Assembly: GCA_934548045.1 (NCBI GenBank)
Contig: CAKTEM010000004.1
Coordinates: forward strand, 1 to 64,000
Origin: an uncultured Faecalibacterium sp.
GTDB taxonomy: Bacteria; Bacillota; Clostridia; Oscillospirales; Ruminococcaceae
DNA length: 64,000 bases
Direction: 5' to 3'
The position numbers and the translations under genes were made by a program. The notes beneath the pieces are model-generated. The model did not search any database. It was not told the origin of the DNA and saw nothing but the letters and a program-made list of their open reading frames with translations. Of the stretch, positions 1 to 8,050 are shown one piece after another (the stretch's first letter is position 1; every line of letters starts with the position of its first letter).

Positions 1-369
1 GAGAAAACCTTCATGGATCTGATGGAGCTTGCAAGTTCACTGGACACGGAGCAGCAGCGCTATGTGCGTGAGGGCTTTTCCAGCGATGAGGAACTTTCAG
101 TGTACGATTTGCTGTTTTCGGAGAACCTCACGAAGCAGGAAATTGAAACGATCAAGAAGGTGTCTGTGGACTTGTTGACAAAAATCAAACAGCAGATTGC
201 CAAACTCGACCATTGGACAGACAAGCAGGAAACTAAGGCGATTGTGGATAACCTGATTCGCAATACCCTTTGGCAAGAACTTCCCAATAGCTATGATGTA
301 AGCGATATCCAGACCTACCAGAAGAAAATCTACGAGTATGTATATATGCGCTACCCGGAAGTAGCATAA
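1..369 (+). CDS. Type I restriction enzyme R subunit, C-terminal fragment (partial)
   Basis: The reading frame is open from base 1, so the 5' part lies outside the window. About 122 residues remain. They are helical and charged (LDTEQQRYVREGFSSDEELSV, then IRNTLWQELP and a final YEYVYMRYPEVA) and resemble the C-terminal helical domain of HsdR subunits, the translocase/nuclease subunit of type I restriction systems. No motor or nuclease motif is visible because only the tail is present. Base composition is more AT-rich than the downstream genes. It ends tail-to-tail with the rRNA methyltransferase gene across a shared terminator. The family call rests on overall pattern only and is moderate. 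Confidence 0.55.
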   Translation, partial: EKTFMDLMELASSLDTEQQRYVREGFSSDEELSVYDLLFSENLTKQEIETIKKVSVDLLTKIKQQIAKLDHWTDKQETKAIVDNLIRNTLWQELPNSYDVSDIQTYQKKIYEYVYMRYPEVA

Positions 370-375
370 CGCAAA

Positions 376-424
376 AATCACCCCAGAGAGAACGCACAAG
401 AGGCTATTCTCTCTGGGGTGATTG
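376..424. terminator. Bidirectional terminator between hsdR fragment and rlmD-like gene
   Basis: A perfect 17-bp inverted repeat (376-392 with 408-424) encloses a 15-base loop. The stem ends are A/T-rich on both sides, so it can stop both convergent genes. Confidence 0.85.
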
Positions 425-428
425 CGTA

Positions 429-2075
429 TCAAATCATCTGAAAATGCTTCAACGCTTCCACAATCGCATCCTCTTTTTCCTTCGGACACTTGGGCTGCTT
501 GGCATTTTCATTTTTCGCTTTATGGTAATTCTCCCGCTCGATGATGCCATACTTCTGCTTCACCTGTGCGATATAGAGATTGGAGACCTTGAGCTGATGG
601 TGCTCCCACACATAACCCCGAATCTCATGGTAAGTAGCCTTGCTCTCCGCGGCAGTTACGTCCAGTTCATCCATGCTGACGTCCACTTCGATATGCCGTT
701 CGACATGGAGTTTGGTCAAAAGAAGGACCGCTTCCACATGCTTCGTCCTCGGGAACAGATCCACGGGCTGAACTTTTTCGGCATGGTAGCTGTTCTGTTC
801 GAGCCAGGCAGCATCACGGGCAGCAGTGGAAGGATTACAGCTGACATAGACGACACGACGGGGAGACATCCGGACGACAGCGGAAAGGGTCGCTTCATCG
901 CAGCCCTTTCGGGGAGGGTCGAGGATGATGACATCCGGATGCAGGCCCTCGGCGGCGAGCTGAGTTGCGGCCTGACCGGCATCGGCGCAGAAGAAGCGGC
1001 TCTTCGCGGCAATGGTATCACCCATCCGGGCGGCGTTTGCCTTCGCACTGTCGATGGCCTCTGGAACGATCTCAACACCGATAAGTTCCCGGCAGGAATC
1101 CACCATCGACAAGCCGATGGTTCCCATGCCGCAGTAAAGGTCGAGCAGGAGGTCGTTCGGGGTCAGCTGGGCATACTCATCTGCAATGCTGTATAATTGT
1201 TCCGCCGCAAGAGTGTTGACCTGATAAAAGGACAGCGGCCCGAGCCGGACAGGTACGCCGCGCAGGGTATCTTCGATAAATCCCGGACCGTAGAGAGAGT
1301 GTGTCTCATTGCCGAGGATGACGTTGGTGTTTTTGGCGTTGACGTTCAGCAGGATGGTCGCGATATCCGGGAACTGCTCACGCAACCGGCGGACAAGCTC
1401 TTCGGCGTGGGGCAGCTTTGGACGGGTGCAGACGAGGCAGACCATGATCTGACCGCTGTGGACGCCGCGCCGCAGGAAAATGTGGCGGACAAGTCCTTTT
1501 CCACTCTGCTCATCGTAGGGCTGAATGTTGTGGTCGGCGAAAAATGCACAGAGCGCGTTGCCAATGTCGTTCAGGATGCCGGGCTGAAGCTTGCAGTCCG
1601 GGCAGGGAACGATACGGTGGGTGCGGCCTGCATAGAATCCAATGCAGGGCTTGCCGTTTTTGCCGCGGCCGACCGGGAACTGAACTTTGTTGCGGTAGCG
1701 GTCAACTTCCGGAGAGGGGAGTGCAGGCAGGATGGGAACATCCAAACCACCGATACGGCGGAAAGCATCGGTTACATTTTCCTGCTTGGCGGCAAGCTCT
1801 GCCTCATAGCGCAGATGGCGCAGGCTGCATCCGCCGCAAGGCCCGGCGGCAGGACAGTCAGTATCAATGCGGTCGGGCGAAGCAGTCAGAAGCTCGTCCA
1901 GAATACCAAAAGCGTACCGTTTGCAGTCCTTGACGATCTTCACACGGGCAACATCGCCGGGAGCAGTACCGGGAACAAAAACGGCCTCGCCGTCATCGGA
2001 ATGTGCGACGCCGCTGCCATCGTTGGAGAGACGCTCGATTTTTAAGGCCAAAAGCTGATTTTTCTGTAAGGGCAT
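429..2075 (-). CDS. rlmD: 23S rRNA (uracil-5)-methyltransferase, RlmD/RumA family, with an extra C-terminal tail
   Basis: S-adenosylmethionine-dependent m5U methyltransferase. Residues 1-60 are a TRAM RNA-binding domain. Cysteines at about 74, 80, 83 and 161 (CGGC motif) fit the [4Fe-4S] cluster of this family. The SAM motif DLYCGMGTIG is near 312-321, DPPRKG near 387-391, and the catalytic Cys is in VSCNPST near 413. The family normally ends shortly after the HVEAVLLL motif (446-453). Here about 90 more residues follow (AESKATYHEIRGYV, KYGIIERENY, CPKEKEDAIVEALKHF). That tail is Lys/Asn-rich and looks like foreign 3' coding sequence brought by an integrative element. ATG at 2075 has AAGGAG upstream. 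The methyltransferase call is firm; the origin of the tail is inferred. Confidence 0.9.
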   Translation of the reverse strand: MPLQKNQLLALKIERLSNDGSGVAHSDDGEAVFVPGTAPGDVARVKIVKDCKRYAFGILDELLTASPDRIDTDCPAAGPCGGCSLRHLRYEAELAAKQENVTDAFRRIGGLDVPILPALPSPEVDRYRNKVQFPVGRGKNGKPCIGFYAGRTHRIVPCPDCKLQPGILNDIGNALCAFFADHNIQPYDEQSGKGLVRHIFLRRGVHSGQIMVCLVCTRPKLPHAEELVRRLREQFPDIATILLNVNAKNTNVILGNETHSLYGPGFIEDTLRGVPVRLGPLSFYQVNTLAAEQLYSIADEYAQLTPNDLLLDLYCGMGTIGLSMVDSCRELIGVEIVPEAIDSAKANAARMGDTIAAKSRFFCADAGQAATQLAAEGLHPDVIILDPPRKGCDEATLSAVVRMSPRRVVYVSCNPSTAARDAAWLEQNSYHAEKVQPVDLFPRTKHVEAVLLLTKLHVERHIEVDVSMDELDVTAAESKATYHEIRGYVWEHHQLKVSNLYIAQVKQKYGIIERENYHKAKNENAKQPKCPKEKEDAIVEALKHFQMI

Positions 2076-2090
2076 GGGTAAAGTTTCTCC

Positions 2091-2951
2091 TTATTTGTCA
2101 TCCGGAACATCGCTGCCGGTCTCGGCCTGAGATGCGACATATTTGCTCGGTGGTACGCCTTTTGCACGTTTGAAGACGCGCGAGAAATAGAACTGGTCGA
2201 AGAAGCCGACCGAGACGGCAACTTCGGCGATGGAGAGCGTGCCAGCACGCAGAAGTTTGCACGCTTCGTTGATGCGGTATTCGGTCAGGTAGTCGATGGG
2301 GCTTTTGCCGACATTCAGCATGAAGACCCGGTAGAGGTGGCTGCGCGAGACACCCACGCTCTTGGCGACATCGTCGATCGAGATGTCGTGGGAGTAGTTG
2401 AACTGGATGTACTTGATGGCGTTCAGAACATACTGGCTGGACGAAGAGGTGTTATGCGGCTTGGCCTCGTTCGTCTCACGCATGAGGGCGGAAATAAATA
2501 AGTAAAGGTAACCGACCATCGCAGCCTCATCCTGCGGCTGCAATCCGCGCGAGGAATAGATGTTCGTCAGGGCGGCACGCATCCCGTCCGGGTCGCTGGT
2601 GTGATGCACCGGCTCGGCATCCGTAAAGGGGAGCTGGGCCGCCAGCTTGTGAGCGCAGGCTCCGTTGAAGCCGACCCAGCTGTACTCCCACGGCTGCTGC
2701 TCATCGGCAGTGTAACGGATCAGCTGACTCGGACGGGCGAAGAAGAGGTCGCCGGGCTCGACGGGAAAGGTCTTTCCTCCGACCTCGAAGGTTCCCTTGC
2801 CGGAGACGACAAGGTGGATGAGATAGTGGTCGCGGATGCCGGGACCCCAGGTCTGACCGGGAGCGCAGCGTTCAAGACCGCAATTGAAGATGGACAGCTC
2901 GATGTTGTTCGTGTAGTTCTGTTTAAACGACTGCTTATATACGTCCGCCAT
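2091..2951 (-). CDS. AraC family transcriptional regulator
   Basis: 286 residues. The N-terminal cupin-like sensor domain (to about 140) contains HLVVSGKGTFEVGGKTFPV and PGDLFFARPSQLIRY, the pattern of AraC sugar-sensing domains. The C-terminal pair of helix-turn-helix motifs is clear: DDVAKSVGVSRSHLYRVF and AEVAVSVGFFDQFYFSRVFKRAKGVPPSKY. The start is set at 2951 because CAGGAGG lies 9 bases upstream; a longer frame to 3002 has no better site. It is divergent from the galactokinase gene, so it probably controls galactose or galactoside use. The ligand is not known. Confidence 0.88.
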   Translation of the reverse strand: MADVYKQSFKQNYTNNIELSIFNCGLERCAPGQTWGPGIRDHYLIHLVVSGKGTFEVGGKTFPVEPGDLFFARPSQLIRYTADEQQPWEYSWVGFNGACAHKLAAQLPFTDAEPVHHTSDPDGMRAALTNIYSSRGLQPQDEAAMVGYLYLFISALMRETNEAKPHNTSSSSQYVLNAIKYIQFNYSHDISIDDVAKSVGVSRSHLYRVFMLNVGKSPIDYLTEYRINEACKLLRAGTLSIAEVAVSVGFFDQFYFSRVFKRAKGVPPSKYVASQAETGSDVPDDK

Positions 2952-2986
2952 GGTAAAATCCTCCTGCCTGTCAGTTTGATAAGGCC

Positions 2987-3016
2987 AGTATACCACATTC
3001 ACCTCTGCAAATTCAA
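2987..3016 (-). promoter_or_regulatory. Promoter for the AraC regulator gene
   Basis: TTGAAT and TATACT on the minus strand with an 18-base spacer, about 35 bases upstream of the start codon. Confidence 0.55.
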
Positions 3017-3076
3017 CAAAAGTACATTTTATTCTTTGTTCTGGACACCAAAATTTTCTTTTTTTCTACATTTAAA

Positions 3077-3105
3077 TTGCAAATCCGTGACGCCTGCATT
3101 ACAAT
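3077..3105 (+). promoter_or_regulatory. Promoter for galactokinase
   Basis: TTGCAA, 17-base spacer, TACAAT on the plus strand, 61 bases before the ATG. It shares a 215-bp divergent intergenic region with the AraC promoter. Confidence 0.6.
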
Positions 3106-3166
3106 AGTTGTATCAAACCGGCACATTTTATGTTGAATTGGATATCGTTTGGTGGGAGGAATGGCG

Positions 3167-4459
3167 ATGGCAACCAGTACACAACTCCGAAAGCAGATCG
3201 AAGCAGGGCAGTGGGATGAGCGTCTGAGCGTTCTCTATGGCAGTGAACCCGAAATGTTGGAGCACCAGCGTGCGCGATACTGTGCCGCGCTGGAACAGTT
3301 CGAGCTGTACTATGGCCCCAATCGGCAGGTTCGGGTCTATTCTGCACCGGGCCGCACCGAGCTGGGAGGAAATCACACCGACCATCAGCACGGTTACGGA
3401 TTGGCGGCGGCAGTCACGCTGGATCTGGTTGCGGTGGCGTCGCCCAGTGATGACGGCTTTATTCGGGTCAAATCGCGTGGATTTAACAAGCTGGATGTCA
3501 TTGACCTTGGCGAGGCAAGCCCACAGGATGGGGAAAGTACCCATTCGGCCAGCCTCATCCGGGGCATTGCCGAGGGGTTCCGTGCAGCTGGAAAGAGTGT
3601 CGGCGGTTTTGATGCTTACACGGCCAGCGATGTTCTGCGCGGTTCCGGCCTGTCCAGCTCGGCCGCTTTCGAGATGGGGATGGCGGTCATCCTGAACGAC
3701 GAGTTCGACTGCGGATTTTCGGCTCCGGAGCTGGCAAAAATCTGTCAGTACGCGGAAAACACGTTCTTCGGGAAGCCCAGCGGCCTGCTTGACCAGCTGA
3801 CGAGTGCTGTCGGCGGTGTTCTGTTCGCGGATTTTGCAGATCCCAAAGAGCCGCTAATGGAAAAAATCCATGCGGAAGGTCTGCTCCCTGCAGGAATGAC
3901 CCTCTGCGTCACCGATACGCGCGGCAGTCACAGTGAGCTGACCGGAGAGTTTGCGGCCATCCGGAACGAGATGGAAGAGGTCGCGCGCTGTTTTGGCAAA
4001 AAAGTCATGGGCGAGGTGGAAGAAGAAGCTTTCTGGAAAGAGCTTCCGAGAGTGCGGCAGGCCTGCGGCGACCGTGCCGCCCTGCGCGGTATCCACTATT
4101 TTACCGAGAACACGCGCGCACTCGCCCAGAAAGAAGCGTTGCAGACCGGAAACTTTTCGGAATTCCTTCGACTCATCCGGGAGAACGGCCACTCTTCGTT
4201 TGAGTATTGTCAAAATGTCTATTGTTCGACAGACCCAAGGCATCAGGGGCTTTCAATCGCGCTGGCAATCAGCCAGACCATTCTATCCGGCAGCAGGGGA
4301 GCGTGGCGGATGCAGGGAGGCGGTTTTGCCGGTACGATCCAGGCATTTGTACCGGAAGAACGCCTGACCCGATATTGCGACGCCATCGAAGCTGTCTTTG
4401 GCATGGGGAGCTGCTATAAGCTCCGCCTGAGAGAGCAAGGCGCGGAACGAGTAATTTGA
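3167..4459 (+). CDS. galK: Galactokinase (GHMP kinase family)
   Basis: ATP-dependent phosphorylation of galactose to galactose-1-phosphate, the entry step of the Leloir pathway. The sequence has the galactokinase signature SAPGRTELGGNHTDHQHG (about 59-76), a variant of the usual GRxNLIGEHTDY. It also has the GHMP ATP-binding loop LRGSGLSSSAAFE and the C-terminal MQGGGFAGTIQAFV motif. At 430 residues it is slightly longer than classic GalK (about 390). ATG 3167 is chosen because GGGAGG sits 7 bases upstream; ATG 3161 is too close and a TTG at 3149 lies upstream of the site. No galT or galE is adjacent. The divergent motif 1 leaves open a related sugar kinase. Confidence 0.82.
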   Translation: MATSTQLRKQIEAGQWDERLSVLYGSEPEMLEHQRARYCAALEQFELYYGPNRQVRVYSAPGRTELGGNHTDHQHGYGLAAAVTLDLVAVASPSDDGFIRVKSRGFNKLDVIDLGEASPQDGESTHSASLIRGIAEGFRAAGKSVGGFDAYTASDVLRGSGLSSSAAFEMGMAVILNDEFDCGFSAPELAKICQYAENTFFGKPSGLLDQLTSAVGGVLFADFADPKEPLMEKIHAEGLLPAGMTLCVTDTRGSHSELTGEFAAIRNEMEEVARCFGKKVMGEVEEEAFWKELPRVRQACGDRAALRGIHYFTENTRALAQKEALQTGNFSEFLRLIRENGHSSFEYCQNVYCSTDPRHQGLSIALAISQTILSGSRGAWRMQGGGFAGTIQAFVPEERLTRYCDAIEAVFGMGSCYKLRLREQGAERVI

Positions 4460-4487
4460 TTAAAAATAAAAGAGCAAGAATACAGAA

Positions 4488-4534
4488 ACAGCCTCATTTC
4501 CGCCGGGTCATACCGGTTCGGAAATGAGGCTGTT
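4488..4534. terminator. Bidirectional terminator after galK
   Basis: A 16-bp inverted repeat (AACAGCCTCATTTCCG and its complement) separates galK from the convergent small gene at 4565. Confidence 0.8.
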
Positions 4535-4564
4535 CTGGTTGTGTGATAGAAATCTCTTGGAAAA

Positions 4565-4894
4565 TCAGATGCTGCGGTCCTGCTGCTTCTGACGCATTTC
4601 GTCAGTGTAGTTTTGCAGGGCGTCCAGCGTGTCATCCCGGATGCCCAGCCAGTTGGTGATGTTGTTATATGCGTTCTCAGCAAAATTGTAGCAGGCTCCG
4701 GCAACACGGAAGAGCAGCATGGGAACAAACGAAACGGAGATGGAAATGATGCCGCCGCCAAAGAAGAAATCGTCCAGATGGAGGTCTTCGACGAAATTGT
4801 TCCAGGCGTCCTTGAGTTCGCCACCGCCGATCACCAGCCGCTGCTCGTCTTCGGGGATCGTTGCATAGGAAGCAGGCATGTGCAGGTCTTTCAT
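4565..4894 (-). CDS. Small protein with double-glycine type leader, unknown function
   Basis: 109 residues. The N-terminus PASYATIPEDEQRLVIGGG ends in a double-glycine site preceded by acidic residues and an aliphatic pair, the form recognised by C39-peptidase ABC exporters of bacteriocins. After the site come about 85 residues with one hydrophobic segment (GGGIISISVSFVPMLLFRVAG) and a polar, charged C-terminus. The leader closely parallels that of the upstream gene at 4947-5402 (PA-x-YA, EDE/EEE, GG), so the two are probably paralogues or partners. ATG 4894 has AAAGGAG upstream. No exporter, immunity or modification gene is visible nearby, so a bacteriocin-like or secreted-peptide role is only inferred. 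Confidence 0.6.
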   Translation of the reverse strand: MKDLHMPASYATIPEDEQRLVIGGGELKDAWNNFVEDLHLDDFFFGGGIISISVSFVPMLLFRVAGACYNFAENAYNNITNWLGIRDDTLDALQNYTDEMRQKQQDRSI

Positions 4895-4946
4895 AAATGG
4901 CTCCTTTCAATCATCGTTGAATTGCGATAAAATGTTTTGCTAAAAA

Positions 4947-5402
4947 TCAGGCTGTAACGGTTGTCAGCTGAGAAGATGAACTCTGATCGTACGAGTTTTT
5001 CAGGTCATTATAAAGAGAAGCCGCAGCATTATAGATGTTTACCGCCTGAACATAGAGATAATATCCTGCCAGACCAGCAAAAACGAATGTTGAAACACGG
5101 CCAAAGGTACCCTGATTCTTCCAGTAATACTGGATAGCACCTACTGTACTCAGACCATCTGCACGGGCAGCAGAAAGTCCATTAACAGTTCTTGTAAAAG
5201 CGGCTTGTCCGAGAAGACGAAGATAATTGACGACGATATTGGTGCAGAAGGTGGCGACCTGTTCCGGAGAGAAGGGAACAGTTACCATATAATCACCGAC
5301 ATTGAACGAGTAAGCACCGCCTTCGATGTAGACCATTTCCTCTTCGTCGAGGACCGCATAGGCTGCGGGGAACTGTATGGGATATTGACAGGTTAGTTCC
5401 AT
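4947..5402 (-). CDS. Double-glycine leader protein, unknown function, partner of the 4565-4894 gene
   Basis: 151 residues from the ATG at 5402, which has AAAGGAG about 10 bases upstream; an ATG 24 bases earlier (5426) is less well placed. The leader PAAYAVLDEEEMVYIEGG ends in GG and matches the downstream gene's leader position by position. The mature part has hydrophobic stretches (FVFAGLAGYYLYVQAVNIYNA) and many Ala, Tyr, Asn and Ser residues, ending QSSSSQLTTVTA. Two cysteines are present. It is first in a two-gene unit with its own promoter at 5460-5488. No known family is recognised. Confidence 0.6.
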   Translation of the reverse strand: MELTCQYPIQFPAAYAVLDEEEMVYIEGGAYSFNVGDYMVTVPFSPEQVATFCTNIVVNYLRLLGQAAFTRTVNGLSAARADGLSTVGAIQYYWKNQGTFGRVSTFVFAGLAGYYLYVQAVNIYNAAASLYNDLKNSYDQSSSSQLTTVTA

Positions 5403-5459
5403 AACAGGAAAACTCCTTTCACTCATTGCTCCGCGCAAACCGGAGATCAGATTACCTGA

Positions 5460-5488
5460 ATTATAGCATAAGAGGAAAAAAACAACAA
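5460..5488 (-). promoter_or_regulatory. Promoter of the double-glycine peptide pair
   Basis: TTGTTG, 17-base spacer, TATAAT on the minus strand, 58 bases before the ATG at 5402. The rest of the 311-base stretch 5403-5713 holds only this promoter and the malQ terminator. Confidence 0.75.
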
Positions 5489-5633
5489 GAGATAAAGAAT
5501 TTTTTGTCCGAGGTCTGGTGTGAAAAAAGTGTGAAGGAACGCTGAAAAAGCGACGAAACCACGCAGGAATCCACGGCGAGAATGATACGGGGCCTTGTGA
5601 AAAAATGTTGTGTGTGAAATTTTCAAAAAAGAC

Positions 5634-5682
5634 AAAACAGCAGCCATCCACCGCGAAAGAACGATGAACGGCTGCTGTTTTT
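5634..5682 (-). terminator. Terminator of the malQ operon
   Basis: A 12-bp inverted repeat (AAAACAGCAGCC and its complement) is followed on the minus strand by GTCTTTTTTG. It lies 32 bases after the malQ stop. Confidence 0.8.
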
Positions 5683-5713
5683 GAAATGAAAAAGGAGAAA
5701 ATAACAGAGAAAG

Positions 5714-7189
5714 TCAGGATTCCTCAGCCGGGGCGCGGTCGTACAGGACGGTCAGCGCGGCGATATGCCGGATGAGGTCAATGGAGAGCGGTTTGTTCAG
5801 CCGCCACTGCCAGTTTGCGCCGGAGGTGCTGGGCGTGTTGATCCGGGCTTCTGCACCAAAGCAGAGCCAATCCGCCATCGGGATGATCGCCATATCGGAC
5901 ACGCTGGACAGGCAGGCGCAGATCATGGATTCGGTCAGGTCTTCGGGCTTACAGCGGAGATACCGGCAGGCATAGGCCACATCCTCCGGGCTGGCATTTT
6001 GCCGCCAGCCTTCGGTGGTGACATTGTCGTGGGTGCCGGTGTAGACGACGCTGTTTTTGGTGTAGGTGTAGGGGAGATAGTTGCCCGATTCCCGGCTGTC
6101 GAAAGCAAACTGCATGATCTTCATGCCCGGGTATCCGCTGGCGGCCAGCATCGCTTTAACTTCCGGTGTCAGATAGCCAAGGTCTTCGGCAATGATGCCG
6201 CCCTCACCCAGAGCGTCGTGCATGGCATTGATAAAAGTGCGGTCAGGGCCTTTGATCCACTTGCCTCCTGCCGCCGTCTTGTTGGAGGCAGGGATGGAAT
6301 AATAGCTCTCGAAACCACGGAAGTGGTCGATGCGGACGACATCATAAATCGAGGTGGCGTGCTTCATCCGGCGTTTCCACCATGCGAAATCCTCCGCCTC
6401 GTGCCGGGGCCAATCATACAGCGGATTGCCCCAGAGCTGGCCGTCTGCAGCGAAAGCGTCCGGCGGACAGCCTGCGACGTGGGTCAGATGAACTTTTCCA
6501 TCCGTCTGGAAAAGTTCTGGACGGGTCCAGAGGTCGCTGGAATCCGGGCTGACGTAGATGGGAATGTCGCCCACGAGGAGGATGCCCTTGCTGTTGGCAT
6601 AGGTCTTGAGTGCGTTCCACTGGGTATAAAAGAAGAACTGCACTGCCTTGAAATAGTTGACACTGTCAGCCAGCCGCTCTTTGGCTGCGGCGATGGCGGC
6701 AGGCTCCCGGGTGCGGAGGTCGTCCGGCCAGCTGGAAAGACCAGCCTGATTCTGCTCTGCTTTAATCGCCATGAACAGGGCATAATCGTCCAGCCAGAAA
6801 CTCTGTGCCTTGCAGAATTCGTCATATTCTGCCGTGGAAGCAGCCAGAAGACGGTCCGCCGCCTTTTTCAGGATGACCGGACGCTCGTTGTAGAGCGCGC
6901 CATAGTCGATGTTGGCGACCGGCTGGGGAGCAGGAAGCTCGTCTTCGTCGAGAAAGCCCTGCTCGGCGAGGATACGGAAATCAACGAAATAGGGGTTGCC
7001 TGCAAACGCGGAGAAGCTCTGGTAGGGGCTATCACCGTAACCAGTCGGTCCGATGGGAAGAATCTGCCAGTAGGTCTGCTTTGCGTCTGCGAGGAAGTTC
7101 ACGAAGGCAAATGCCTCTTTGCCAAGAGTGCCGATGCCATACGGCCCGGGAAGGCTGAAGACTGGCATGAGAATACCACATGCACGCAT
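5714..7189 (-). CDS. malQ: 4-alpha-glucanotransferase (amylomaltase, GH77)
   Basis: Transfers alpha-1,4-glucan segments between maltodextrins in the cytoplasm and releases glucose. The 491-residue length and motifs fit GH77: SLPGPYGIGTLG and YWQILPIGPTGYGDSPYQSFSAFAGNPYF at the N-terminus, DIPIYVSPDSSDLW, the nucleophile region DVVRIDHFRGFESYYSIPA, IIAEDLGYLTPEV with the acid/base Glu, and YTGTHDNVTTEGW. AAGGAGG precedes the ATG. It is the last gene of the maltodextrin transport operon, 18 bases after the second permease gene, so the imported sugar is probably maltose or maltodextrin. Confidence 0.95.
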   Translation of the reverse strand: MRACGILMPVFSLPGPYGIGTLGKEAFAFVNFLADAKQTYWQILPIGPTGYGDSPYQSFSAFAGNPYFVDFRILAEQGFLDEDELPAPQPVANIDYGALYNERPVILKKAADRLLAASTAEYDEFCKAQSFWLDDYALFMAIKAEQNQAGLSSWPDDLRTREPAAIAAAKERLADSVNYFKAVQFFFYTQWNALKTYANSKGILLVGDIPIYVSPDSSDLWTRPELFQTDGKVHLTHVAGCPPDAFAADGQLWGNPLYDWPRHEAEDFAWWKRRMKHATSIYDVVRIDHFRGFESYYSIPASNKTAAGGKWIKGPDRTFINAMHDALGEGGIIAEDLGYLTPEVKAMLAASGYPGMKIMQFAFDSRESGNYLPYTYTKNSVVYTGTHDNVTTEGWRQNASPEDVAYACRYLRCKPEDLTESMICACLSSVSDMAIIPMADWLCFGAEARINTPSTSGANWQWRLNKPLSIDLIRHIAALTVLYDRAPAEES

Positions 7190-7207
7190 GAGTAACGGCC
7201 TCCTTCA

Positions 7208-8050
7208 TTAACCCTTGACTGCGCCGGCGACGACGCCCTCAATGATGTATTTCTGACAGGTCATGTACAGGATGATGATGGGGATGATGGCGATGATGAT
7301 GCAGGCCATCATGGGAGCCAGCTCAACACGGCCGTAACCGCCGCGGAAATACTGGATCGCCATCGGGATGGTGCGGTACTTCTTGATGTCCAGAACCAGA
7401 GTAGGCAGGAGGTAGTCGTTCCAGACCCACATGGTTTCCAGAATGGCGGTGGAGATCATGGTCGGCTTCAGGATGGGGAAGACGATCTTGAAGAAGATCT
7501 GGATGGGGTTGCAGCCGTCGATCATAGCGGCTTCCTCGATCTCGATGGGAACGCTCTTCATGAAGCCGGTGAACATAAAGACGGCCAGACCTGCGCCGAA
7601 GCCCAGATAGATGATGCAGATGTTCCACGGAGTGTTCAGCTTGAGGGTATCAGCGGTCTTGGACAGGGTGAACATGACCATCTGGAAGGGAACGACCATC
7701 GAGAAGACGATGAGCAGGTTCATGAACTTGCTCAGCTTGTTGTTCACTCGGGTCAGGTACCAGCCGGTCATGGAGCAGCAGAGCAGGATCAGAACGACGC
7801 TGGTGACGGTGATGACAAGGCTGTAACCCAGACTGGACAGGAAGTTCATCTTGAAGATGCCGTAGACGTAGTTGGACAGACCGGCAAAGGTCTCCGCCGT
7901 CGGCAGCTGGAAGACGGTAGCGGTGGTAAAGGTGCCTTCTACTTTCAAGCTGTTGATGAGGATCAACACGATGGGATAGATCCACAGCAGGGAGAGCAGG
8001 ACCATGATGACTACAAGGATGTTATCCCATGCCTTTTTCTGTTTTACCAT
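7208..8050 (-). CDS. Maltodextrin-type ABC transporter permease, MalG-like
   Basis: 280 residues with about six membrane segments. It has the EAA loop that contacts the ATPase (EIEEAAMIDGCNPIQIFFKIVFPILKP, about 187-213) and the ending EGVVAGAVKG typical of CUT1 family MalG-like permeases. The start overlaps the stop of the upstream permease by one base (TAATG), so the two are translationally coupled. No ATPase gene is present in the operon; such systems commonly share one multitask MsmK/MalK-type ATPase encoded elsewhere. Confidence 0.9.
   Translation of the reverse strand: MVKQKKAWDNILVVIMVLLSLLWIYPIVLILINSLKVEGTFTTATVFQLPTAETFAGLSNYVYGIFKMNFLSSLGYSLVITVTSVVLILLCCSMTGWYLTRVNNKLSKFMNLLIVFSMVVPFQMVMFTLSKTADTLKLNTPWNICIIYLGFGAGLAVFMFTGFMKSVPIEIEEAAMIDGCNPIQIFFKIVFPILKPTMISTAILETMWVWNDYLLPTLVLDIKKYRTIPMAIQYFRGGYGRVELAPMMACIIIAIIPIIILYMTCQKYIIEGVVAGAVKG

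Noticed and set aside
5403..5651. N-terminal extension of the 4947-5402 protein back to 5651
   Set aside because: The extra codons run through the promoter at 5460-5488, and good ribosome-site spacing exists only for the ATG at 5402.
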